This document shows positions 30,085 through 38,401 of a stretch of 64,000 nt of DNA, piece by piece. Below the pieces are notes generated by a model that was given only the letters and a program-made list of their open reading frames with translations, searched no databases and was not told the DNA's origin. The position numbers and the translations under genes were made by a program. Within the stretch, counting starts at the first letter, position 1. Every line of letters begins with the position of its first letter. The stretch spans positions 496,001 through 560,000 of the forward strand of contig NZ_JQGJ02000004.1 in the NCBI RefSeq assembly GCF_000802155.2. Reading direction: 5' to 3'. This stretch comes from Pseudomonas frederiksbergensis (lineage in GTDB: Bacteria > Pseudomonadota > Gammaproteobacteria > Pseudomonadales > Pseudomonadaceae).

Positions 30085-30110
30085 TTTATCTGTATGGATA
30101 TACAGATAAA
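30085..30110. promoter_or_regulatory. Putative LexA (SOS) box upstream of topB
   Basis: CTGTATGGATATACAG at 30090-30105 fits the CTGT-N8-ACAG SOS consensus. It sits inside a perfect palindrome with 11-base arms (TTTATCTGTAT and ATACAGATAAA) around GGAT. No other gene starts close by on either strand. Confidence 0.7.
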
Positions 30111-30212
30111 AACGTTGCGCTGCGTTACAACCGCCGTTAGACGAGGCAGCCCGGCGCCTGCATGGGCAAGCAGAATGAATTAATCGCAAGGGCATCGCTC
30201 ATAACTTGCAGA

Positions 30213-30226
30213 GCGGTTCAAACCGC
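30213..30226. promoter_or_regulatory. Palindrome GCGGTT-CA-AACCGC before the receiver gene
   Basis: Perfect 6-bp arms, 36 bases before ATG 30262. Candidate operator. Confidence 0.35.
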
Positions 30227-30261
30227 GACGCACGTTAATGGAATCAAGGAGAGTCACTTTC

Positions 30262-30669
30262 ATGAATTCGATGCCGAAGGGCAACGGACAGGCGACCACA
30301 CGTTTGATTCTCGTTGTTGAGGATGATCCGACCATCCTGGAGTTTCTCTGTGAGATCCTGGAGGAAGAAGGGTTTGTCGTCGAGCCAAGGGAAAGCGCCG
30401 ATTCGGCGCTGACATTCCTGGAAGAGAGCGCCGATTACGTGGACCTGCTACTGACCGACATCACCATGCCCGGTGAAATGGACGGCGCCGACCTGGCCAA
30501 TCTGACCGGGGATCGTTGGCCGCAGATACCGCTGCTGATCATGTCGGGGTTCGAGACCCCGGAAAGCGCCGGGATCAAGCACCAGGCCTCGTTCATCGCC
30601 AAGCCATGGGCGCTGGGGCAGATGCTGGACCTGGTGGAAAGCACCGTGAAAAGCCATTCAGTGCACTGA
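30262..30669 (+). CDS. Stand-alone response-regulator receiver protein
   Basis: The 135-aa protein is only a CheY-like REC domain: acidic pocket in VVEDDPTI, phospho-acceptor Asp in LLLTDITMPG, switch Ser in LIMSGF and Lys in FIAKPW. There is no output domain. The GEMDGADL sequence after the Asp is like receivers that pair with hybrid kinases of the type at 45300. ATG 30262 has AAGGAGAG upstream. The next gene starts 106 bases later and is iron-linked, so co-function is uncertain. Confidence 0.88.
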   Translation: MNSMPKGNGQATTRLILVVEDDPTILEFLCEILEEEGFVVEPRESADSALTFLEESADYVDLLLTDITMPGEMDGADLANLTGDRWPQIPLLIMSGFETPESAGIKHQASFIAKPWALGQMLDLVESTVKSHSVH

Positions 30670-30734
30670 CCCCGGAGCGACAGGGCAGGGACCGTCCGCG
30701 CATGTTTGGGTTGCAAAGCGGCGGTTGCTGCGAT

Positions 30735-30753
30735 GACAATGCGATTCATTATC
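30735..30753. promoter_or_regulatory. Fur box before the ECF sigma gene
   Basis: GACAATGCGATTCATTATC matches the 19-bp Fur consensus (GATAATGATAATCATTATC) at 15 of 19 positions, 22 bases upstream of the start codon. GACAATG recurs inverted as CATTGTC at 30769-30775. Confidence 0.7.
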
Positions 30754-30775
30754 AGTCGCGAATTATTCCATTGTC

Positions 30776-31297
30776 ATGTCCGCCAACGATCTGTACCTAC
30801 GCAGTGCCGTCAACGATCTGTATTGCGACCATCACGGCTGGCTTCAAGGCTGGCTGCGCAAGCGCCTGGGTAACACGTTTGATGCGGCAGACCTGGCCCA
30901 GGATACCTTCGTTCGCGTGATCAAGGCGCGCTCGGCCCTGGATATACGCGAGCCGCGGCCCTATCTGTCGATGATCGCCAAAGGCTTGCTGGTTGACCTT
31001 TTTCGCCGCCGCTCCCTTGAGCAATCGTACCTGGATGCGCTGGCCGCCATGCCTGAACGGCAGCAGCCGTCGCTGGAAGAGCAGGCGATCCTGTTCCAGG
31101 CCCTTATGGAAATCGATCGGCTGCTTCAAGGGCTGGGACCGCGGGTCAAGCAAGTGTTCATCCTGTCGCAATTCAACGGCCTGACGTACCCGCAGATCGC
31201 CGAGCGCCTGGACGTCAGCGTGCGCACGGTCAATAACCATATGGCCAAGGCCATGGAACACTGCTGCCTGATGCAGATCCAGTTGCAGCTTGCATGA
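30776..31297 (+). CDS. ECF sigma factor, FecI type
   Basis: The 173-aa iron-starvation sigma factor has region 2 (DAADLAQDTFVRVIKAR...PYLSMIAKGLLVDLFRRR) and region 4 (FNGLTYPQIAERLDVSVRTVNNHMAKAMEHC). It would direct transcription of the receptor gene at 32344 on a signal passed by the FecR-type protein. ATG 30776 has no clear ribosome site. The stop overlaps the fecR-like ATG (ATGA), so the two are translated in step. The Fur box places the pair under iron control. Confidence 0.93.
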   Translation: MSANDLYLRSAVNDLYCDHHGWLQGWLRKRLGNTFDAADLAQDTFVRVIKARSALDIREPRPYLSMIAKGLLVDLFRRRSLEQSYLDALAAMPERQQPSLEEQAILFQALMEIDRLLQGLGPRVKQVFILSQFNGLTYPQIAERLDVSVRTVNNHMAKAMEHCCLMQIQLQLA

Positions 31298-32247
31298 GCC
31301 TGTCACCCGAGCAACTGCAAGCCATTCGTGCCGCGGCGCAATGGTACGCCCGGCTTCACTCCGGTACCGCGGCTGACGCGGATCGGGCCGGATGGCGTGC
31401 CTGGTTGGCCGCGGATCCGTTGCATGATCAGGCGTGGCAACGCATGGCGGCGGTGTCTGAACAAATGGCCAGCGTGCCGGGCGCATTGGCCGCCCCCACC
31501 TTGAGCGAACTTCCTGGCCGTTCGCGACGGCAAGTGTTGCGAAGCGCCTTGTTGCTCACGACCACCGGTTGCCTGGGGTGGTTGGGCTGGCGAAGCGAGA
31601 CCGCGCAGAACTTGCGTTGCGATTACCGGACCGGCATCGGCGAGCGGCGAGCGTTCCAATTGGCGGACGGCAGCACCGTACTGCTCAACACTGACACATC
31701 GATCGACGTTCGTTTCGATGGCAAACAACGCGTTGTTCGTCTGTTGTGGGGGGAGATTATCGTCACAACTGCAGTCGATCCTGCGCAGCGCCCCTTCAAG
31801 GTCATTACCGAACAAGTCGAAGTGTTGGCCTTGGGAACCCGTTTTATCGTCCGCGCCCAGGCCCAGCGTGGCGAGGTGGCGGTGCTTGAGAAGGCCGTCG
31901 AGGTCAGTTTGCGCAGTGGCGGCCCCGCGACGCGGGTCGATGCCGGTAGCCAGCTGGATTTCAGCGACCGGTCGCTGGGCAGGCCAAGGGCCAACGACGT
32001 ATCGGTCGGCGCCTGGCAACGAGGCAGCATCATTGCCATCGACCGTCGATTGGATGCGTTGCTGGCAGAGCTGTCGCGCTATCGCATGGGAGTACTGCGT
32101 TGCGACCCGGCGATTGGCGATTTGAAAGTTTCCGGGGTTTTCCCCATCGACAATACCGACCTTGCCCTTGCGGCGCTCGAGAGCGGTTTCCCATTGCGGG
32201 TGACTCGATACAGCCGGTTCTGGGTTCAGGTGTCCCATAGCGGATAA
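31294..32247 (+). CDS. FecR-family anti-sigma / sigma regulator
   Basis: The 317-aa inner-membrane protein has a cytosolic N-terminal sigma-binding part (AAAQWYARLHSG...WLAADPLHDQAWQRM), one membrane segment near residues 85-105 (SALLLTTTGCLGWLGW), and a periplasmic FecR domain (GERRAFQLADGSTVLLNTDTS) with a C-terminal STN-like piece (LRCDPAIGDLKVSGVFPI). It relays receptor occupancy to the FecI-type sigma. Co-translated with it. Confidence 0.93.
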   Translation: MSLSPEQLQAIRAAAQWYARLHSGTAADADRAGWRAWLAADPLHDQAWQRMAAVSEQMASVPGALAAPTLSELPGRSRRQVLRSALLLTTTGCLGWLGWRSETAQNLRCDYRTGIGERRAFQLADGSTVLLNTDTSIDVRFDGKQRVVRLLWGEIIVTTAVDPAQRPFKVITEQVEVLALGTRFIVRAQAQRGEVAVLEKAVEVSLRSGGPATRVDAGSQLDFSDRSLGRPRANDVSVGAWQRGSIIAIDRRLDALLAELSRYRMGVLRCDPAIGDLKVSGVFPIDNTDLALAALESGFPLRVTRYSRFWVQVSHSG

Positions 32248-32343
32248 CCCTTGCCCCCCGTGCAATTAAAAATGTTTTGCACTTTTTGTCGGCATCGTTC
32301 GGCTCATCCCTCAGTGAATTTCTTGACTGTGGGGAGGGGACGC

Positions 32344-34821
32344 ATGTCTCGCGTGAACGCGCCAGGTCGTCTGGCGATTGCAATGAAAATCGGGTTGTTG
32401 GCTGCTACGTCGTCCAGTGCCTGGATGGTACAGGCGAGCACGATGCCAGGCGCTTCGAGCCAGCAACGTTCGGTGCAGGCTTACGATATTGGCGCAGGTA
32501 CCCTCATGGATGTGCTGACGCGCTTCGCCAGCCAGGCGGGTGTTGCACTCTCGTTCGATGCCGCACAACTCCACGGATTGCAGTCGCCAGGCTTGAACGG
32601 TTCCTTTGGCGTGGCCGACGGATTTGCTCGCATCCTGGGCGATAGCGGCCTGCAAGCCGAGCCCCAGGCCAGCGGGACCTATCGGCTTCGGGCCGTGCCG
32701 TCTCGCGGTTCGGCGATGGAATTGGGCACGACCACCATTGACGGGCAACTGCTCACGGCGACCACCGAACATAGCGGCTCCTACACCACCGGAGCGGTCA
32801 CCATCGGCAAAGGCGAACACGCGCTGCGCGAGACGCCGCAATCGGTCACGGTGATCACCCGCAAGATGCTCGACGACCAGAACCTGAACACCATCGATCA
32901 GGTCATGGAAAAAACGCCCGGCATCACCGTCTACGATTCGACCATGGGCGGCAAGTATTTCTATTCCCGCGGGTTCCGAATGTCGGGTCAATACCAGTAC
33001 GACGGTGTTCCGCTGGACATGGGCAACAGCTATGTCCAGGCGGACAGCTTCAGCAGTGACATGGCCTATTACGATCGAGTCGAAGTCCTGCGCGGCGCCG
33101 CCGGGATGATGAAAGGTTCCGGCGGTACTTCAGGTGGCGTCAATTTCGTTCGCAAGCGCGGCCAGGCCACGCCCCAGACTGAACTCAGCCTCTCGGGTGG
33201 CACTTGGGACAACTACCGCGGGCAAGTCGATACAGGCGGCCCCCTGAACGACGCCGGCACTGTACGGGGCAGGGCAGTGATCGCCGAGCAGAGCCGGCAT
33301 TATTTTTACGACGATGCCCGGCGCAAGGACCAGGTCTATTACGGCGCCCTGGACGTCGACCTGACCCCCGACACGACGCTTGGCCTGGGCGTGGCCTATG
33401 AGGACGTCGATGCGAGCCCGTGCTGGGGTGGGCTTCCACGCTACCGCAATGGCAGCGATTTGAAGCTCAGTCGTTCCACTTGCCTGGACCCGTCGTGGAA
33501 TACCTGGCGCAGCCAGCGGACCACAGTGTTCGGCGACCTGCGGCACCAGCTCAACGACGACTGGGCCGTGAAGCTCGCGGGGGTCTATACGAAAAATACC
33601 CAGGACATCAAATACGCCTTTGCATCGGGCTCGGTGGCACCCGGTTCCTCGACCACTAATTTGCTCGGCAGCACGTACGACTATGATCAGGTCGATTACG
33701 GTCTCGACGCCTACCTGGACGGCAAGTTCGACGCCTTCGGCCAGCGCCATGAGCTGATCTTCGGCGTCAATGCCAGTCGTTCGGACAAAGACGATTTCTA
33801 CTCGGTCGCCTTGTTGCCGCAGAAGCAGAATGTATTCGATCCGGACCGGCACATTCCCGAACCGGACGACAGCTACTTCATCGAAAACTCGACGCGAGGG
33901 GGGCCGGTCAAGACTGTAACCGAGCAGCACGGCGTGTATTCGACGCTTCGCCTGAAGTTGGCGGACCCGTTGACCTTCGTAGTGGGTAGCCGGGTGAGCT
34001 GGTACAGCTCCAAGAGTGACTCGGTATTTCTCACGGGCGGTACGGAACACGCCAGGAGCACCGAGACCGGCCAGGTCACGCCGTTTGCCGGTGTGTTGCT
34101 GGACCTCAACCAACACCTGACCGCCTACGCCAGCTATTCGGACATCTTTACGCCCCAAGGCAATTACCGCTCGCAAAGTGGTTCGGCGCTCAAGCCGTTA
34201 ATGGGCGAGAGTTACGAACTGGGGATCAAGGGCGAATGGTTCGAGGGCCGCTTGAACACCGCTTTCAACCTGTTCCGCACTGTGCAGAAAGACCAGGCCC
34301 AGACCGACTACAACTCAAGCTGTGCGTCGTCGGATGGCTATTGCTACGAAAACGCCGGCAAGGTTCGCGCCCAGGGTTTCGAAGCCGAGATCAGCGGCGA
34401 GGTCATCGAGCGGCTGCAGTTGCTGGCCGGATACACCTACACCCAGACCAAGACCCTCGACGACATAGACACCAGCCTCAACGGTGGCTCGTTCAACAGC
34501 TACGTGCCACGCCATATGCTGCGTCTGTGGGGCGACTACGCCCTCGGCGGGGCATTGGAACGCTTCAGCGTTGGCGCCGGGGTCAATGCCCAAAGCGATA
34601 ACTTCCGCGTGTCGCCGGCCAGCGGCGAGAAGATCACCCAGGCCGGTTATGCCGTATGGAACGGCCGCGTTGGCTACCGCATCGATGACACCTGGTCAGT
34701 GGCGCTCAATGGCAACAATCTGTTCGATAAGCGTTACTACTCCACCATCGGGACGGAGAGCTTCGGTAACTATTACGGTGAACCCCGCAACTTCACCGCG
34801 ACGGTGAAGGCACGTTTCTGA
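32344..34821 (+). CDS. TonB-dependent siderophore receptor with signalling (STN) domain
   Basis: The 825-aa outer-membrane transducer has a signal peptide to about residue 31, an STN domain (residues about 40-110: YDIGAGTLMDVLTRFASQAG), a plug (ETPQSVTVITRKMLDDQN; EVLRGAAGMMKGSGG) and a 22-strand barrel ending in Phe (TATVKARF). The FpvA/FoxA-like type and its FecI-FecR partners argue for a ferric siderophore ligand that also induces the gene; which one is unknown. ATG 32344 has GGGGAGGGG ten bases upstream; a start at 32251 would lengthen the leader without a ribosome site. Confidence 0.92.
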   Translation: MSRVNAPGRLAIAMKIGLLAATSSSAWMVQASTMPGASSQQRSVQAYDIGAGTLMDVLTRFASQAGVALSFDAAQLHGLQSPGLNGSFGVADGFARILGDSGLQAEPQASGTYRLRAVPSRGSAMELGTTTIDGQLLTATTEHSGSYTTGAVTIGKGEHALRETPQSVTVITRKMLDDQNLNTIDQVMEKTPGITVYDSTMGGKYFYSRGFRMSGQYQYDGVPLDMGNSYVQADSFSSDMAYYDRVEVLRGAAGMMKGSGGTSGGVNFVRKRGQATPQTELSLSGGTWDNYRGQVDTGGPLNDAGTVRGRAVIAEQSRHYFYDDARRKDQVYYGALDVDLTPDTTLGLGVAYEDVDASPCWGGLPRYRNGSDLKLSRSTCLDPSWNTWRSQRTTVFGDLRHQLNDDWAVKLAGVYTKNTQDIKYAFASGSVAPGSSTTNLLGSTYDYDQVDYGLDAYLDGKFDAFGQRHELIFGVNASRSDKDDFYSVALLPQKQNVFDPDRHIPEPDDSYFIENSTRGGPVKTVTEQHGVYSTLRLKLADPLTFVVGSRVSWYSSKSDSVFLTGGTEHARSTETGQVTPFAGVLLDLNQHLTAYASYSDIFTPQGNYRSQSGSALKPLMGESYELGIKGEWFEGRLNTAFNLFRTVQKDQAQTDYNSSCASSDGYCYENAGKVRAQGFEAEISGEVIERLQLLAGYTYTQTKTLDDIDTSLNGGSFNSYVPRHMLRLWGDYALGGALERFSVGAGVNAQSDNFRVSPASGEKITQAGYAVWNGRVGYRIDDTWSVALNGNNLFDKRYYSTIGTESFGNYYGEPRNFTATVKARF

Positions 34822-34825
34822 AATC

Positions 34826-34856
34826 TGTGGCGAAGGACGTTCATTCCTTCGCCACA
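34826..34856. repeat. GTGGCGAAGG-family hairpin between convergent genes
   Basis: TGTGGCGAAGGA and TCCTTCGCCACA around seven bases, between the receptor gene and the transporter gene. Confidence 0.7.
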
Positions 34857-34863
34857 CTCGGGT

Positions 34864-36486
34864 TCAGTTAGTGTCCAGGTCCACGTTGCGGGTTTCCCGC
34901 AGGCAGATCATCCCGACCACCAGGCTCACGCCGGTGATCACTACCGGGTACCACAGCCCGTAGAAGATGTCTCCGGTGTAGACCACCAGGGCAAACGACA
35001 CCGTAGGCAGGAAACCGCCGAACCAGCCATTGCCGATGTGATACGGCAATGACATCGACGTGTAGCGGATCCTGGTTGGAAACAGCTCGACCATCAGCGC
35101 CGCGAGCGGGCCGTAGCACATCGCCGAGATGATGATCAGCGCGACGATCAAGGCCACGATCATCGGCCGGTTGATCTGCTGGGCGTCGGCTTGTTGCGGA
35201 TAGCCGGCCAACGTTACCGCGCCGCGCAGGGCGGCTTCGTCGTAGCCTTCGAGCTTCACGTCACCGATGCTGACCTGCACGGTGCTGCCGGCCGGTGCCG
35301 CGACGCTACTGTAGGGCAGGCCTTGCTTGACCAGGAAGGTCTTGACCTTGTCGCAGGGGCTGTCGAAGCGCGCCTTGCCCACCGGGTCGAACTGGAAGGT
35401 GCAGGTGGCCGGGTCGGCGATCACGCTGATCGGCGCCTGGCGGCTTGCCAGGTCGATGGCCGGGTTGGCGTAGTGGGCGAGGGTCTTGAAGATCGGAAAA
35501 TACAACGCCGTCGCCAATAACAGGCCGATCATCAGCACCGGTTTGCGCCCGACCTTGTCCGACAGCCAGCCGAAGAAAATGAAGAATGGCGCACCGATCA
35601 CCACGCTCACGATCAGCAGGCTATTGGCGAGGGCCGGGTCCATCTTGAGGAACTGGGTGAGGAAAAACAGCACGTAGAATTGCGCGGCATAGAAGGTTAC
35701 CGCTTGCCCGGCGTTGATGCTGAACAGCGCGATCAGCACCACTTTCAGGTTTTCCCATTTGCCGAACGATTCACGGATCGGCGCCTTGCAGCACTTGCCT
35801 TCTTCTTTCATTTTCAGGAAGGCGGGCGACTCGTGCAGGCTCAGGCGAATCCAGGTGGAAATGCCCAGCAGCAGGATCGACAGCAGGAACGGAATGCGCC
35901 AGCCCCAGACCTCGAATTGATCGCCGGTGAAGTAGCGGCAACCGAGCACCACCAGCAGCGACAGCAACAGCCCGAGGGTGGCGGTGGACTGAATCCAACT
36001 GGTATGGAAGCCGCGCTTGCCCATCGGCGCGTGCTCGGCCACATAGGTCGCCGCGCCGCCGTATTCACCGCCCAGGGCCAGGCCCTGGAGCATGCGCAAC
36101 ACCACCAGGATGATCGGCGCGGCAATGCCGATGCTGGCGTAGTTGGGCAGCAGGCCGACGCAGAACGTCGCCAGGCCCATGAGCACGATGGTGGCCAGGA
36201 ACGTGTACTTGCGCCCGATCATGTCCCCCAACCGACCGAACACCAGCGCACCGAACGGCCGCACGATGAAACCGGCGGCGAAGGCCATCAGGGCGAAAAT
36301 GAACGCGGTGGTGTCGTTGACCCCGGCAAAGAACTGTTTGCTGATCACCGCCGCCAGGGCGCCATAGAGAAAAAAGTCGTACCACTCGAACACCGTCCCC
36401 AGGGACGAGGCGAATATGACTTTCTGGGTTTCCTGGCTGGTGCCGGCGCTGCGCGTGGCTTCCAGGGTCTGAACATGCTCGGACAT
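34864..36486 (-). CDS. MFS transporter, metabolite:H+ symporter (MHS) family
   Basis: The 540-aa protein has 12 membrane segments with MHS marks: FEWYDFFLYG in TM1, GRLGDMIGRK, LALGGEYGGAATYVAEHAP and SDKVGRKPV. ProP/ShiA-type members take up osmolytes, shikimate, citrate or ketoglutarate with protons; the substrate is unknown. An unusual periplasmic insert of about 100 residues, with two Cys (DPATCTFQFDP, FDSPCDKVKTF), lies between TM8 and TM9. ATG 36486 has GAGGG upstream. It follows a GMC oxidoreductase on the same strand by 140 bases that hold a REP, so a shared substrate is only a guess. Confidence 0.88.
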   Translation of the reverse strand: MSEHVQTLEATRSAGTSQETQKVIFASSLGTVFEWYDFFLYGALAAVISKQFFAGVNDTTAFIFALMAFAAGFIVRPFGALVFGRLGDMIGRKYTFLATIVLMGLATFCVGLLPNYASIGIAAPIILVVLRMLQGLALGGEYGGAATYVAEHAPMGKRGFHTSWIQSTATLGLLLSLLVVLGCRYFTGDQFEVWGWRIPFLLSILLLGISTWIRLSLHESPAFLKMKEEGKCCKAPIRESFGKWENLKVVLIALFSINAGQAVTFYAAQFYVLFFLTQFLKMDPALANSLLIVSVVIGAPFFIFFGWLSDKVGRKPVLMIGLLLATALYFPIFKTLAHYANPAIDLASRQAPISVIADPATCTFQFDPVGKARFDSPCDKVKTFLVKQGLPYSSVAAPAGSTVQVSIGDVKLEGYDEAALRGAVTLAGYPQQADAQQINRPMIVALIVALIIISAMCYGPLAALMVELFPTRIRYTSMSLPYHIGNGWFGGFLPTVSFALVVYTGDIFYGLWYPVVITGVSLVVGMICLRETRNVDLDTN

Positions 36487-36584
36487 AGCGGTATCCCTCA
36501 CAGTGATTGTTTTTGTTGTTCCACTGCGACGCCGGGTGGGCGTCTCCTGATATGACACACTTTCCTTGAATCGACTCATGCGCC

Positions 36585-36606
36585 TGTGGGAGCAGGCTCG
36601 CTACCA
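36585..36606. repeat. Single REP element
   Basis: TGTGGGAGCAGGCTCGCTAC, a one-copy variant of the Pseudomonas REP. Confidence 0.65.
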
Positions 36607-36626
36607 CCAGGGTTCTTTCTGTCTTT

Positions 36627-38270
36627 TCAGACCGTGGCGGGCTCCTTTTGCAGCGTGATGCTCGTCATGGCGGGCTCGAGGATCATTCGCGCCGCCTTCT
36701 CGGCAATCATCAACGTTGGCGAGCAGGTGTTGCCCGAGGTGATGCGCGGCATGATCGAGGCATCGGCGATGCGCAGGCCCTTGATGCCGTGCACGCGCAG
36801 TTGCGCATCCACCACCGCATCGCCGTCCTGGCCCATGCGGCAGGTGCCCACCGGGTGGAAAATCGTCGTGCCGATGCGGGCGGCGGCCTGGTGCAGTTCT
36901 TCTTCGGTTTGCAGGCTCGGGCCGGGCAGGTATTCCACCGGTTTGAAGGCACTGAGGGCCGGGGAGGCGACGATCCGTCGGGTCAGGCGAATGGCATCGG
37001 CGGCGACCCGCAAGTCTTCCGGGTGGCTCAGGTAATTGGGCTGGATCAACGGCGCTTCAGCCGGATCGGCCGAACGAATGTCCACGCGACCGCGGCTCAT
37101 CGGGCGTAAATCGCACACCGAGGCGGTGAACGCCGGGAAGCTGTGCAGCGGTTCGCCGAAACGCTCCAGGGACAATGGCTGCACGTGATACTCGAGGTTG
37201 GCCGAGGTCTGTTCCGGTCCCGAGCGGGCGAACGCGCCGAGTTGGCTGGGGGCCATGGACAGCGGGCCACTGCGGTCATACAGATAGCGCAGGCCCATGC
37301 CCATCTTGCCCAGCAGCGTGCCGGCAATCTGGTTCAGGGTGCGGGCGTTTTCCAGTTGATAGATCAGCCGCAGTTGCAGGTGATCCTGCAGGTTGCCGCC
37401 CACGCCCGGCAACTCGTGTACCACGCCGATACCCAAGCGTTGCAGCAGGCTGCGCGGGCCGATCCCGGAGCGCTGCAATATGCCGGGAGAACCGATGGCA
37501 CCGGCGCACAGGACGATTTCCTTGCGGGCCTTGAAGCGCATTGTCTGACCTTGCCAGCGAGCGCTGACGGCGTCGGCGCGGTCATCGCGCAACAGCAGGC
37601 GGTCCACTTCGACGTCGGTCATTACCGTCAGGTTGGAGCGATTGCGAATCGGCTTGAGGAAGGCCTTTGCCGCGTTCCAGCGCACCCCGGCCTTCTGGTT
37701 GACCTGGAAATAGCCGCAGCCTTCGTTGTCGCCACCGTTGAAGTCGTCGATGCTGGGGATGCCGCTCTGCTCGGCGGCGGTGCGAAAGGCATCAAGGATC
37801 GGCCATGACAGGCGCTGGCGTTCGACTCGCCATTCGCCGGCCGCGCCGTGGAGTTCGGAGTCCCCCGCGAAGTGGTTTTCGCTCTGCCTGAACAGTGGCA
37901 GCACGTCGTCCCAGGCCCAGCCACAATTGCCTTCCGCGGCCCAGCCGTCATAGTCCGCAGCTTGGCCGCGCATGTAGATCATGCCGTTGATCGACGAGCA
38001 GCCGCCCAATACCTTGCCGCGCGGATAGCTCAGGGCACGCCCTTGCAGGCCCGGTTGTGCCTCGGTCTTGAAGCACCAGTCGGTGCGCGGGTTGCCGATG
38101 CAGAACAGGTAGCCGACCGGAATGTGAATCCACGGGTAGTTGTCGCGCCCGCCGGCTTCGAGCAGCAGCACCCGGTGTTGCGGGTCGGCCGAAAGCCGAT
38201 TGGCCAGCAAGCACCCGGCAGGGCCGGCGCCCACGATCACGTAATCGTATTCATCGACGACAGGTTGCAT
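36627..38270 (-). CDS. GMC-family FAD-dependent oxidoreductase (alcohol/choline dehydrogenase-like)
   Basis: The 547-aa enzyme has the FAD fold (YVIVGAGPAGCLLANRLS; ADP-binding Glu in LLLEAGG), the GMC-1 motif (GKVLGGCSSINGMIYMRG), the GMC-2 motif (LCAGAIGSPGILQRSGIG) and catalytic His pair in HPVGTCRMG and ITSGNTCSP. The second active-site position is Asn in SGNT, as in choline and alcohol dehydrogenases. It oxidises an unknown alcohol and probably passes electrons to the membrane. ATG 38270 has GAGG six bases upstream; the frame start at 38282 has none. It is divergent from a LysR gene, with two direct repeats between. Confidence 0.9.
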   Translation of the reverse strand: MQPVVDEYDYVIVGAGPAGCLLANRLSADPQHRVLLLEAGGRDNYPWIHIPVGYLFCIGNPRTDWCFKTEAQPGLQGRALSYPRGKVLGGCSSINGMIYMRGQAADYDGWAAEGNCGWAWDDVLPLFRQSENHFAGDSELHGAAGEWRVERQRLSWPILDAFRTAAEQSGIPSIDDFNGGDNEGCGYFQVNQKAGVRWNAAKAFLKPIRNRSNLTVMTDVEVDRLLLRDDRADAVSARWQGQTMRFKARKEIVLCAGAIGSPGILQRSGIGPRSLLQRLGIGVVHELPGVGGNLQDHLQLRLIYQLENARTLNQIAGTLLGKMGMGLRYLYDRSGPLSMAPSQLGAFARSGPEQTSANLEYHVQPLSLERFGEPLHSFPAFTASVCDLRPMSRGRVDIRSADPAEAPLIQPNYLSHPEDLRVAADAIRLTRRIVASPALSAFKPVEYLPGPSLQTEEELHQAAARIGTTIFHPVGTCRMGQDGDAVVDAQLRVHGIKGLRIADASIMPRITSGNTCSPTLMIAEKAARMILEPAMTSITLQKEPATV

Positions 38271-38310
38271 TCGCGACCTCATTTCTTGTTTTTGTGAGAT
38301 CCATCCTAGT

Positions 38311-38341
38311 TGTTAGTTTTCGTCAAAAGAATGTTAGTTTT
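38311..38341. promoter_or_regulatory. Direct repeats TGTTAGTTTT, 21 bp apart
   Basis: Copies at 38311-38320 and 38332-38341 lie on the same face of DNA between divergent genes. They are candidate LysR sites for control of the GMC gene. Confidence 0.5.
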
Positions 38342-38401
38342 TGCGCAGCTGCTGTGCGTTTATAAACACCACTGCCGTCAGGCGCGTTCAAGGATCGCCC
38401 C

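Noticed and set aside
30157..30320. Small frame between the SOS box and the receiver gene
   Set aside because: No ribosome site, overlaps the receiver gene in another frame.
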